Of a DNA stretch of 64,000 nucleotides, positions 23,088-32,066 are shown in pieces (the first letter of the stretch is position 1; the number at the start of each line of letters is the position of its first letter). The DNA comes from Massariosphaeria phaeospora (taxonomy: Eukaryota > Ascomycota > Dothideomycetes > Pleosporales). The notes under the pieces were generated by a model, which made no database searches, had not been told where the DNA came from, and was given only the letters and a program-made list of their open reading frames with translations. The DNA lies in assembly GCA_011032825.1 (NCBI GenBank), contig JAADJZ010000002.1:62001-126000 (forward strand), in the 5' to 3' direction. Both the position numbers and the translations under genes were made by a program.

Positions 23088-23951
23088 CTAACTAGGCGCA
23101 TCTCCCTGGCGCATGGCACCCAGCGCCTTCGTCGCAGCCTCCTGAACAACTCCCGGCTCCGTCTGCAACCCCCGCAGCCGCTCTTCCCACAACGACATGC
23201 GCTCCCAACTCATCACCTGATCCGATTCTACTCCCCAGACATGTCGATAGGCTACTTCATCCCGCGTTGTGATATGTGGCTTGAATGCGTAGCTGTCCTC
23301 TCCTTTCTCTGCTCCCTGGCGGAATCGCTGACCACAGATGACAAGCCACTCCGCTGCAGCTGGAACCTCGAAATCGAGCACGGTTGGAAGTAATAGATTC
23401 GTCCACTCCAGAACGTCCACAACGGTTTCGTATCCCCAGTCAATCGGAATCCCGCCAATCCCGCCCTTGACCATACGCGCCTCGACGTGTGCCTTCCGAA
23501 CGTGTTCTTCTCGTAGTGCAACGCGCTCTGCGCCGCCAACCGTGCTGACATGGTCCCGCCAGGTACCGTTCATATAATGGTCGGCCCACATATGACCAAA
23601 CGATCCAAGGCCTTTCCACAGTCTGTCACCGGGCCGGTTGCGCCTGTCGAGACCAGCGAAGTTCGGCTCCGGGAGGTTTTCGATGGCTTGTAGTAGTGCT
23701 AATAACGGCTCAATGTTCTCTGTTGGTAGCTGTACGAGAGCATCCTGAAGGAACCCCCAGAGGCGGGGAAGGTCGTCCCCGGGATCGTCTGAAGTTACAA
23801 TGGGATGAGTGATGGCCCACGCGGCTTCGCTCGCCGGCGTATCTTGACGCAGGTAGTCTTTCAGCGCCTGGGCCTCTTCGGGATGGCAGCCATCTTCGAC
23901 GTTGCCGTCGCCGTAAGGGGTGAGCTGGTGTTGAAACCAGTCGTCGGACAT
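23088..23951 (-). CDS. DUF3632-type fungal protein
   Basis: A single exon of 287 residues, within the usual range for DUF3632 proteins, a fungal family without known biochemical activity. It is soluble and helical with many Trp residues. Family-like stretches are NIEPLLALLQAIENLPEP, LWGFLQDALVQLP, WADHYMNGTWRDHVS, WTNLLLPTVLDFEVPAAAEWL and VICGQRFRQGAEKG. The start at 23951 (MSDDWFQHQLTPYGDG) was preferred over a longer upstream read (to 24134) because the extension is not family-like and contains likely leader sequence. The family call rests on memory of the pattern and is moderately firm. Confidence 0.75.
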   Translation of the reverse strand: MSDDWFQHQLTPYGDGNVEDGCHPEEAQALKDYLRQDTPASEAAWAITHPIVTSDDPGDDLPRLWGFLQDALVQLPTENIEPLLALLQAIENLPEPNFAGLDRRNRPGDRLWKGLGSFGHMWADHYMNGTWRDHVSTVGGAERVALREEHVRKAHVEARMVKGGIGGIPIDWGYETVVDVLEWTNLLLPTVLDFEVPAAAEWLVICGQRFRQGAEKGEDSYAFKPHITTRDEVAYRHVWGVESDQVMSWERMSLWEERLRGLQTEPGVVQEAATKALGAMRQGDAPS

Positions 23952-24940
23952 GGCGACCTTTCGCAATGGTTCCGACTGCGTGTATGTAGGTGAACCAGAA
24001 GTCCGAGTAAGAGTACACCGACGATCGTCATAGGGCTGGACTAGGCACCCAACAGACTCCACTTTTCTCTTAGTTTCTTTACCTACCGCACGACAAAACT
24101 CTCCGGCTCCAACATTGTCTTCAGTTGTCTTCAAACTCTCATCAATTTTCTACTCAATATCACTCGTAACTCCATCCCACACACACCACCCCCACCGTCA
24201 CACAACCAAGCCCTACCCCTATCTGCACAACCGTTTTCTCGTACACATACATGCCTGCACAGTCCACAATATGTATGTATGCAACGTAACCGTCCCGTCC
24301 GCCGTCCCGCGCTCCGCCGTCGCACACACCATCTGGGCATTAGCCAAGCCCCCATACCAAGACGCTCGGCATCGGAGCAAACATGTCGATCTCCACAGCC
24401 AAGCGGAGCGCCAAGTCGACGAGCTCTTTGCTCGATATTGGAATGCACTGTTGTCATCTGACGGACAATCTCGGGAGTACGGTGTAGGGTGGAGTGTGAT
24501 TGTGGTGGAGGAGCGGAAAGGGGAGAGGATGTGGGGTGCGTTGCCGGCTTGGGTACTGTATGGCTATGGCTTGTGCGTTCACCAATCGAGGCTTTTAGGC
24601 CGCGTACAGAGCTTGCGTGGACCATGTGCGTGCACGGTGGAGATCTCAAGATGACCACCCCCTATCGGAATATATCGCTGATAAAGACAGACTTTACGTT
24701 GATCTTCTTGGCAGTAAGGGGTAGGTATTTTACCTTTATTCTTTACAAAGCCCCTATACACCTGGGCGCCAAAAAATGTCACAGAAATGGGGTTACTGAA
24801 CGGGGTTATTGTGCCATTTATTTTGCCGCCCAATACGTCCTCGAAGTTCGGTCTCGGCAGCTCTACCCGACCATGTTCTCTATATAGTTATTGCTACAGT
24901 CACAGACTCTTCTACTCTTCTGTCTAAAACGAACAAGAAG
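23952..24940. other. Intergenic region upstream of the DUF3632 gene
   Basis: About 1 kb with no supportable gene. Overlapping open frames around 24115-24658 on both strands are compositionally similar and show no domain. It presumably includes the DUF3632 promoter. Confidence 0.4.
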
Positions 24941-25355
24941 ATGCTCACGTTTCATACAGACAGAACCAAAGATGGCCAGAACGGCGACAACGGTTTGGTC
25001 AAGGCCATGTCGACGCCGTCTCGGCCTCAAAGGGCTGGGTGCAGAGAGGCTCAGAGAAGCTGAAGGGTTCTAATATTCCGCTCTTGGGCAAGACCACCAA
25101 GGACGCCATGAACCCTTCATTGGACAAGGGGAAGTATGAGAACAATGTGAATGATGTAGTCGGTAAGTTGCCCCACGACCGAACTCATGCTCAACACCAT
25201 CTTTGTCGGGGTGTGTGGATCTCTTCAAATACTGATAGTTTCATGTTTCAACAGCGAAATTTGACAAATTGGGTGAACTCGAGGGCCCTTTAAGCCAGAA
25301 CGCTAATGCGGGTAGGCGGTACAACGATTCTATAGCTGCCGACAAGTTTCTTTAA
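24941..25355 (+). pseudogene. Remnant of a small soluble protein gene
   Basis: A strongly coding-like frame runs from about 25006 to 25162 (including GWVQRGSEKLKGSNIPLLGK), is interrupted by a well-formed intron (GTAAGT at 25163, CAACAG at 25254), and continues 25255-25355 with KFDKLGELEGPLSQN to a stop. No in-frame ATG begins this frame. The only plausible start, at 24941, reads MLTFHTDRTKDGQNG in another frame, which leads toward the coding frame only if a one-base shift near 25000 is assumed. I therefore call a frameshifted gene, but a sequencing error or an unseen upstream exon remains possible. The protein type is not recognised; it is small, charged and lacks membrane segments. Confidence 0.45.
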
Positions 25356-25553
25356 AGCTACACTTCTCTCATGACGTGGTGGTTACCGTCGTTGACAGCC
25401 AGTCGAACCTGTCTATTGCGGAATATGGTATTAGTAGGAGCAGCAACTTGAGCTGGAGCGCGTGAGCGGACTTACCCAGTGCGACATGTGTGTGTGAGGT
25501 TGCTGTGATAACTTCTAGGGTCGATATAAAGATTTAGCCAAGAGTGGAATCTG

Positions 25554-26641
25554 TCACCAGATCCACGCTTGTATAACGCCACATTCGGGAGGCGCGAAAT
25601 CTTTCACGAGACCTTCCTCGGGTTCGAAGCTGGGGCCTAGCGGAGTGCTGATCGTCACGGATGCGATATCCTTGAATGAAGACAGGGACTTGGTGAAGGC
25701 CTTTACGTCGAGCTCTTTGATGCCCAATACGACTTCTTTCGGATCAAACCTATGCGATTTTGATCGAGCGTTCACCCAAATCTTCACTGTGCGGAGACTC
25801 TTGAAGCGCGATATATATAGCCAATGAAAATCGTAACCGTCATGGGGATGTTCGGCCTTGGGAAGGTCCTGATAATGTTCCCGCAAATAAAACTCCCCCC
25901 AAGGTCCGGATCAAGAGACAACTCGAAGCTCCTCGCGTACTTGTGAAAGGCCGGGGGTGCAACATGTTCTCCAAAGACTATTTTCCATTCTGCTCGGAGC
26001 TGGCGATGGCCAAACCATGCTTGAATCGACTTGAGATCTATGAAAATTAAGGTGATAGACTCGTAGATGGACTTGAGGCAGTGAGCCGACCTGGTACACA
26101 TTAGCCATTCACATCCAACCCGGCTTTCTGAAATCATTCTAATAACCTACACAAGCTTGCACGTCAGCAGCATAGGAAGATACGGGCTCCAACTCGGGAC
26201 ATGCATATCGTCTGGTCGGTTATCCCTCCACGTCTTCCAGCAGCGATCCGACGTGCTATATCCCGAGATAGCCTCGATGCCATGTTCCTGCGTCGCCCGC
26301 TCCCCGCACGGCCAATGGTCCCTCCACGGGGACATGAGCCGGCGACAGTACAGTCCTATTTCCGGAGGCTGGGCTCCCTGTATGTCCGTCCCGAGCGGCA
26401 CGTCCAGTCTGGCCCTCAACTTTTCGACATCCGCCTGCAATGTATCGTCAACTCTGTATTCGGTACAGCATTGCCACCGGCGAAAGTGATTGTCCTTGCC
26501 TGCTGGACCGTTGCCGTGGAGCAGGATGTGCTGGCATAGACCACAGATGCGCCAAATCTCGAGGTATATTTGGTCCAAGATTTCGCGTGGAAGACGGGTA
26601 AGTAGGTTGGACTGGTGCTGGGGGTTAGCCGCACTGGCCAT
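25554..26641 (-). pseudogene. Frameshifted F-box-like / DUF7730-type gene
   Basis: Exon 1 (26641-26151) begins MASAANPQHQSNLLTRLPRE and continues ILDQIYLEIWR, the F-box-like start common in large fungal families. Donor GTAGGT at 26150 and acceptor ACCAG at 26091 join TCKLV to SAHCLKSIYESITLIF in phase. Near 25910, after ELSLDP, the frame continues only if one base is missing: the downstream frame then reads GPWGEFYLREHYQDLP and runs through FHWLYISRFKSLRTVKIWV to a stop at 25554. The conserved reading on both sides of a single point indicates a one-base deletion. It is either a recent pseudogene or an assembly error. The DUF7730 label is from remembered family pattern; function is unknown. 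Confidence 0.6.
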
Positions 26642-26958
26642 TATTGAATAGGACTACCTGGGTAGATGGAATACGTAACCGATTGAGAACAGGTTGGTGC
26701 AGAAAAGGCGGCTAGATATGTGAGAGGTTAGGACCGTATAAATACGTAGAGAATGAGGGGAGATTGGGGGCTGCGTTGTGCTTGTGTTGACATTGAGGGT
26801 GTGATCTATAGATAGATTAGAGGCGATCTCGTATGTGCGATCACGTGGTAGCCCAGCGCTGGCCTCATGGCAATGAATCCTACCAGGTGTCAAGACCACT
26901 ACTTAACTGCTAATTGAACTGAATCGACTACATCGTTGTGCTATACAGAATATGATAC
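26642..26958. other. Short intergenic region
   Basis: Between the frameshifted F-box-like gene and the alpha/beta hydrolase stop, both on the minus strand. No feature is seen. Confidence 0.4.
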
Positions 26959-28449
26959 TCATATCACAGGGCTGGGCAAGCCTTCGATCTGGCTGGGTAT
27001 CCTAAGCGGTTTCAAATCCGGACTGCGACTGCCCAATCGCTCGGTCGGCAGTTCCTTCCTCCACTGCTCCTGAACAAATTCCAGCGTTCGTGCGAATACG
27101 AGCTTTCGCTCTTTCTTCTCGTGCTTGCTCAGCCAAGGCTCAGGGAATTGTGTCCAGCCATGCGGGCACTTCGGAGCATGCCAGACCTCGAGACCGCCAT
27201 TCTCATGTGTTTTAGGCAGCACGGGTCCGCCTTCATGGCCGTCCCAATCTCCTATCCGACCATCGCCAAAGCGCACAGGGCCGTTCCATCCACCGGTATT
27301 CATATCGTCTACCCACACGTCGCTCTGAACAGCGAGAGTGTCATTCTCCGGCAAAACGAGAAATATAGCAGCGTTCTTCTGGACGTCGTCTGGAGACCCA
27401 AGACCAGGACTGGCACGAAGATGCGGTCGCAATTTCCTAGGGAGATATGTCGGCCCCATGATACTGAAAAGCCCGGGCATCTTCGGTTTCTGTTTCCTCT
27501 TGTCATCGCCTTTAAGCGCATTCGGCATAGGTTTCTTCGGACGCTCGTGCGGTAGGAGGCGGGCGTCTAAGGAAGGGTAGAAGAGAAGCAGCGGTAGCAT
27601 GTTCGGCCGCGCCTGGGGGGGCGGGAGCAGCGAAGGCCAGGGCTGATCGGGGTCATCCAACACTGTAGCCGTCCTCGTAGGTGGCAGTATAGGCGAGAAT
27701 AAACCACCTCCTGAAGGCGAGCTGCCGCTGAGGATGGATGCTCGACGTGGTGAAGTAATGAGCAACTCGGAGCAAGGAGGTACAGATATGGCCATGTTCA
27801 GGGCGATATTGCCACCAGCTGAGAAGCCCGAGATGGCGAGACGAGTTGGATCTAGTGTCATGGTTGCAATATCATGAAGATGCGGTGCAATTGCCGGAGC
27901 GTCCTTTTTACTCTTCTTCTGCATCCTGGGCTCCCTCATCATCGAGTAATACCGCTGTATCTCTGTCCTGAGTATCTTGCCAGCCTTAGAGATGCCGTCA
28001 GTGTCCAATATAGCAGACAGGACGTCTTCCGCATCGTGGATGGCGGCGGGGAACTGGTGAAATGGGCCTATGCGATACGAGACGCTGATCACCACGGCAC
28101 CCAGCTTCCGCGACATCATGGCCGCATAGGGCGCTTGTTCCAATGGCGAGCCCATGATGAAGCCGCCACCGTGGAAATCCAATACCACGGGAACCTTCCA
28201 TTCGTCCCCTTGTGCTCTTGTCTCTCCATCACCGAGGTCTACCGGAGCCGGCGGCACGAAGACGTAGAGCGGTATGGCATCGTTTTTGCGACTCGGCAGC
28301 GCAATCACGAACGGATGCGGTCCCCTGGGCGAAGTGATGTGTAGGATCGAGAGCGGCACGAATCGCGGCAACTGGACTAGAAAGGTACGCCATTGGATCT
28401 TGAAGGGGAGGCGGAAGAAGTAGGCGAGCGTTTGCGCGTAACTGCTCAT
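26959..28449 (-). CDS. Alpha/beta hydrolase, HSL-like esterase/lipase
   Basis: A single exon of 496 residues from the Met at 28449 (MSSYAQTLAYFF); a longer frame to 28593 adds a non-family leader. It is a hormone-sensitive-lipase-type serine hydrolase: the oxyanion-hole motif HGGG is at 93-96 (VLDFHGGGFIMGSP), the conserved VISVSYRIGPFHQFPAAIHDAEDV follows, and the nucleophile elbow is GFSAGGN with Ser210. A later LFYPSLDARL and LPENDTLAVQSD suggest the catalytic Asp region, with a His in HAPKCPHGW as the third member. The usual family elbow is GDSAGG, so the Phe is a variant. A basic insertion (MQKKSKKD, about 176-183) and a Pro-rich insert before LFYPSLD lengthen the protein. The substrate is unknown; an acyl ester is likely. 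Confidence 0.87.
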   Translation of the reverse strand: MSSYAQTLAYFFRLPFKIQWRTFLVQLPRFVPLSILHITSPRGPHPFVIALPSRKNDAIPLYVFVPPAPVDLGDGETRAQGDEWKVPVVLDFHGGGFIMGSPLEQAPYAAMMSRKLGAVVISVSYRIGPFHQFPAAIHDAEDVLSAILDTDGISKAGKILRTEIQRYYSMMREPRMQKKSKKDAPAIAPHLHDIATMTLDPTRLAISGFSAGGNIALNMAISVPPCSELLITSPRRASILSGSSPSGGGLFSPILPPTRTATVLDDPDQPWPSLLPPPQARPNMLPLLLFYPSLDARLLPHERPKKPMPNALKGDDKRKQKPKMPGLFSIMGPTYLPRKLRPHLRASPGLGSPDDVQKNAAIFLVLPENDTLAVQSDVWVDDMNTGGWNGPVRFGDGRIGDWDGHEGGPVLPKTHENGGLEVWHAPKCPHGWTQFPEPWLSKHEKKERKLVFARTLEFVQEQWRKELPTERLGSRSPDLKPLRIPSQIEGLPSPVI

Positions 28450-29110
28450 GGTGATGGCCGTGTGTGGGGTTGTTCTGCGAGCCTCATAATTGTTCTCTGC
28501 TCGCACCGGCGCCGACAGGAGGGCGGTTGGTGGCAGGTGCAAGTGCTGAGTTAGCAATCGCCCGACGTTGTTTACGCCCGTACGAACATCCATGCACTTG
28601 CCAGATTGGAAGACGCGTATGTGACGTAATGCCGGTGTGGCTGGTGCCTGTGGCGCCGGCTTCTTCCATCACCGCCCCTTTGTAGCAAGCTCTATTATCT
28701 AGACAATACCTGCCATGTTAGATACAATGGGATTCTGTAAAAGGAGGTAGAAGCGCAGCTTGTACCTGTTACTAAAACTCTTCTATACTATCAAAATAAT
28801 TGTCTATCTAAAATTTCCTCTATATCTAAATCGGCAATGAGATCTGCTAGGGGTGGCCTCGGGGGGTTGCCTCGTCCTGATAGTCTCCTAGAGAATAACT
28901 GTTCAATGTCCTTAGAATATTCTGCTGATGGGACAGCGATAAAACCCAGGGCCATCACGTCAAGCCGCATATTCAATGCAGTCAGCTACGATTCAACAAC
29001 CACGCATAACTCAAATCCGTCCATGCAATTCTATCCCCGGAATGCAACGTTTAATCGCACAAACTAAAGAACACGTAATGAAACTTCTCTACACCTTCGG
29101 CCAAGCTCTA
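28450..29110. other. Intergenic region with dispersed repeat copy
   Basis: Between the patatin-like gene stop (-) and the hydrolase start (-). It contains dispersed repeat copy A (28703-28856). No gene is supported. Confidence 0.5.
28703..28856 (+). repeat. Dispersed repeat family, copy A (degenerate)
   Basis: Starts acaatacctgccatgttaga and ends near ctgctaggggtgg. It aligns along its length with copy C at 48755-48895. Differences in the central part are mostly C/T and G/A transitions, with copy A the more AT-rich, which would fit repeat-induced point mutation. No coding capacity is seen. Confidence 0.7.
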
Positions 29111-31726
29111 TCAGCCTTCCAATCCCAGACCGATCCCCTCAACAAGATCCTCAGCCTCCCCATCATCCTCGTCGTCTCCAAACCCCTCTCTGTAGTCTTC
29201 AGCCCCCGCATTTGCATCAGTATCCCGGCCTGGGTGGCCCTGTCGACGAGGGCCAAACTGGCTCGTGCCCTGGTTGTCACCGCCTGTATCACCATCATCG
29301 TCGGTGAGATCATCTACAAAGACCATGCTCTGGCGTCTGAGTTCCGTCAATAAACTACCTGTTCGGCCGTGAGAGCGGGCTTCCTCGCGAGTTTGGCTAG
29401 GCCGTAGTTCGATCATCGAGGCCGGACGGTCGTTGATGCTGCTCTTGCGTTGTGGACGTAGGCGTGAGCGAGATGGATCGGACTCGTTCGGTGCTTCCCG
29501 CGGGGAGAGAGCCGACCACCACCCGCTAAGTCGCTTACTCAGGGAGGGACTTTCTGGCGCGGAGGTCTGATGTGATAGAGCGGTTGGTATCTTTGTCAGT
29601 CGTGTACGGGCCTGGCTGAACCCAAGTGGTAGCTCTGTTGGTGAGCCAGGGCGTGATGGTCCCGCAGAGGAAGTCGACTCTGAGCCGGAGAAGAGATCAG
29701 CAGGCCCCCCTCCTGAGCCATCGTTCTTACTTCGCCTAAGAAGACCCTGCAAATCGTCCTCGGAAAGTACGTTATCGATACCGCCGTCTACAGCGCCTTT
29801 AGGTCGAAATTGGCGGCGGCCTTGGTGGATGATGCGCTCCAACTTGGCGCGGTTGGCGATGAACTTTAGCTTTGGAAAGGTAGATTGTTGGCCTACGTGG
29901 ATCATGCGAGCCAGGCGCGGTGGGGTTGGGTCGGCGAGGATGTAGTAGAAGTCAGACAGGATAGTAAGGGGCCATATCGTGATGGTACCAGAAAAACGCT
30001 GCAACCAAATCTCGCTCCAATCCTGGCCAAGCGGTCTAGGAAGTAGTTCAAGGTGACGGAGGACCTTTAGCCATTTATTGAGGTCCAGCTTTAGATACTG
30101 TTCAATAGCGGAGCCGATGAACCCACCCCTCCAACCACGACCTCGACGGTGCGTCACCGGTTGACCAACGGATCCTCGAGAAGAAAAAAAGAAGATGTTT
30201 ATGTGTGGATTGACCTGGCTGACGATGGAGAAACGAACATTGAAATGCAAGTTCAAAGATTTCAGAGGGATATCGGTCCGCAGACTTCCATCCTTCCACT
30301 TATGTCCGAAGGAGTATGGAACTAATGTGCCGTCTTTGGTTTTCTTCATCATGACCACTGGATTGAGAATGCCAGGAACAGCAGCGGAAGCCAATACTGC
30401 TGACCAAATGACGCAGTCTGGCGAGGTAAGATAATTAGCCAGGATGGTGGGCGAATGCGGGTCAGATGGCACGCACGACACGTTTAGAATGCGCCCAGTG
30501 CGATCGTACGCTTCTCTAAAGGTCATGCTCCCACGCGTGAACCAGGCGCATCGCTTAGCCCAGTCAACGCTATCAAATCTTGCGCCAGTGCGATACCATC
30601 TCTTGATCCAAGTGAGAGTGTCGTCGTGGCACGCGGTTATGCGATCGGCAAGTGCAGGAACCAGCAGCTTCTTTAGTTCCTCATCAGTCCTTGTTCCCAG
30701 CAATGCCGCGACGAGTGCGCCTCCTGATGTTCCTGTGATAACATCTGGCATGAGGCCCGCGTCCAAGAGTGCTTTAGCGACACCAAAGTGGTAGTAGGCG
30801 AATGTGGCTCCTCCGGAAAGGCACAAGGCGGTGCGGCCAAAGTTGGTGCTGATGTGCTTGAACATGGCCCTTTTGCTCTCTTGATCGAGTTGTGCAGTCC
30901 GTAGGAGGTAGGAGAGCGAGGTTTCCACCTCGTCGACAAATCTCTGTAACAGGCTCTTGGTCCCATGATACGTTTCGCTATAGAGTCTGGGGTTCTCAAA
31001 TCCACTAAAGTTGTGCTTTACGCACGCCTCGACAAGGCTGCGGAGGTCTTCGACAGCCTTGTGGTGGTCGGGATCCGCCCTAGCGCCCGATGTCCCACTC
31101 TCAGCGGCTTGAGCGCGCAGCCGAAGGTTCACCATCTGGTCGTGCACCTTGCGCAAGGTCTGGAAATTGTAGTAGGCATAGTCGTCCATTTCCTTCCACG
31201 CATCGTTGGCCAGGTATGTGTCTAGCTCTTTTGCTCCCTGTAGCCAGTCCTCGTAGGTGGCCGCATTCTGCAACTTCTTGCGCAGCTTCTGCCTCCGCCC
31301 CCGCCAGGTGACCCAGTGCTCGTAGAGGTATATGTAGAGTCGGGTGAAGACGTAGGCGATGCTCAGAAACAGCAGCCATCCGAAGACGACTATCAGAAGC
31401 GGCCACTTCAGAAGCACATAGACGAAGCCTTCGCGGGTTTCGTCGGTCCCACGCCGTGCTGGGTTTTTGTGTTTCTTGCGCCGCCGGACCCGCTGATGGA
31501 CCGGCCTCCAGTCGTTCAGGGCGGTGATGAAGGTGCGGGGTTTGGGCTGCGGGAGCGTGAGGTCTTCGGCCGACGGAGATGTTTCTGGGGCGGCAAGAGC
31601 CTCTACGAACTGGGCGAAGTCGGCCTCGTCTACGAAATCATTGTCGAAGTCGGGCAGGAGGGCGGTGTCGAAGCCAAGCGGAGAGTTCGGCGCCGGGCCG
31701 TCGGTTGCTTTCGTCGTGTCAGCCAT
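29111..31726 (-). CDS. Patatin-like phospholipase / triacylglycerol lipase
   Basis: A single exon of 871 residues. The order of parts is: an N-terminal soluble region, a hydrophobic membrane hairpin or anchor (about 101-136), a DUF3336 region (about 140-290), and a patatin domain. The oxyanion loop is SGGATFAYYHFG (304-315), the nucleophile is in GTSGG with Ser334, and the catalytic dyad Asp is in the KDGSLRTDIPL segment about 140 residues later. The C-terminal third is Ser/Pro-rich and acidic (GDDEDDGEAEDL), likely disordered. This architecture matches the fungal patatin family that includes the yeast Tgl3/4/5 lipid-droplet lipases; hydrolysis of storage or phospholipids at lipid droplets or the ER is inferred. 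The start codon is 340 bp from the divergent Qri7 gene, so promoters are shared or close. Confidence 0.92.
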   Translation of the reverse strand: MADTTKATDGPAPNSPLGFDTALLPDFDNDFVDEADFAQFVEALAAPETSPSAEDLTLPQPKPRTFITALNDWRPVHQRVRRRKKHKNPARRGTDETREGFVYVLLKWPLLIVVFGWLLFLSIAYVFTRLYIYLYEHWVTWRGRRQKLRKKLQNAATYEDWLQGAKELDTYLANDAWKEMDDYAYYNFQTLRKVHDQMVNLRLRAQAAESGTSGARADPDHHKAVEDLRSLVEACVKHNFSGFENPRLYSETYHGTKSLLQRFVDEVETSLSYLLRTAQLDQESKRAMFKHISTNFGRTALCLSGGATFAYYHFGVAKALLDAGLMPDVITGTSGGALVAALLGTRTDEELKKLLVPALADRITACHDDTLTWIKRWYRTGARFDSVDWAKRCAWFTRGSMTFREAYDRTGRILNVSCVPSDPHSPTILANYLTSPDCVIWSAVLASAAVPGILNPVVMMKKTKDGTLVPYSFGHKWKDGSLRTDIPLKSLNLHFNVRFSIVSQVNPHINIFFFSSRGSVGQPVTHRRGRGWRGGFIGSAIEQYLKLDLNKWLKVLRHLELLPRPLGQDWSEIWLQRFSGTITIWPLTILSDFYYILADPTPPRLARMIHVGQQSTFPKLKFIANRAKLERIIHQGRRQFRPKGAVDGGIDNVLSEDDLQGLLRRSKNDGSGGGPADLFSGSESTSSAGPSRPGSPTELPLGFSQARTRLTKIPTALSHQTSAPESPSLSKRLSGWWSALSPREAPNESDPSRSRLRPQRKSSINDRPASMIELRPSQTREEARSHGRTGSLLTELRRQSMVFVDDLTDDDGDTGGDNQGTSQFGPRRQGHPGRDTDANAGAEDYREGFGDDEDDGEAEDLVEGIGLGLEG

Positions 31727-32066
31727 GGGGTTGGTCGCGGCCGGCAGTAAATAGGTCGCATCCTCAGGGCGACGGCGGTGGTTTCATGGGCGCGGATGGA
31801 AGATGTGTGTGGAGAGTCCCCGTTGTTGACGGAGTGAACTCCAGCTCCAGTGTTGCATGTGCATGTGATGTCACAGGCACCCGTCTGCTGCCGCTGCCGA
31901 CTGGGACGCTGCATGGGCCGCGCGCGAGGCCTCTGTGTCGCGCCAGAGCCCACGCCCACGCCCACGCCCACGCCCACGCCCACGCCCGCACCCCGCAGCT
32001 TGCTCATGGGCCATGGCCGAGAGTCGCGCGTACGCACACCATGCTGCGCTGTCTGCGGTGTGAGAG
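31727..32066. promoter_or_regulatory. Divergent promoter region, patatin lipase / Qri7
   Basis: A 340-bp gap between two start codons pointing away from each other must hold both promoters. It contains a (CCCACG)6 tract at 31949-31984. No specific factor site was identified. Confidence 0.5.
31949..31984. repeat. (CCCACG)6 hexanucleotide microsatellite
   Basis: Six perfect copies of CCCACG in the divergent promoter between the patatin-like gene and the Qri7 gene. It is the window's second perfect hexanucleotide tract in a promoter or leader. Confidence 0.95.
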
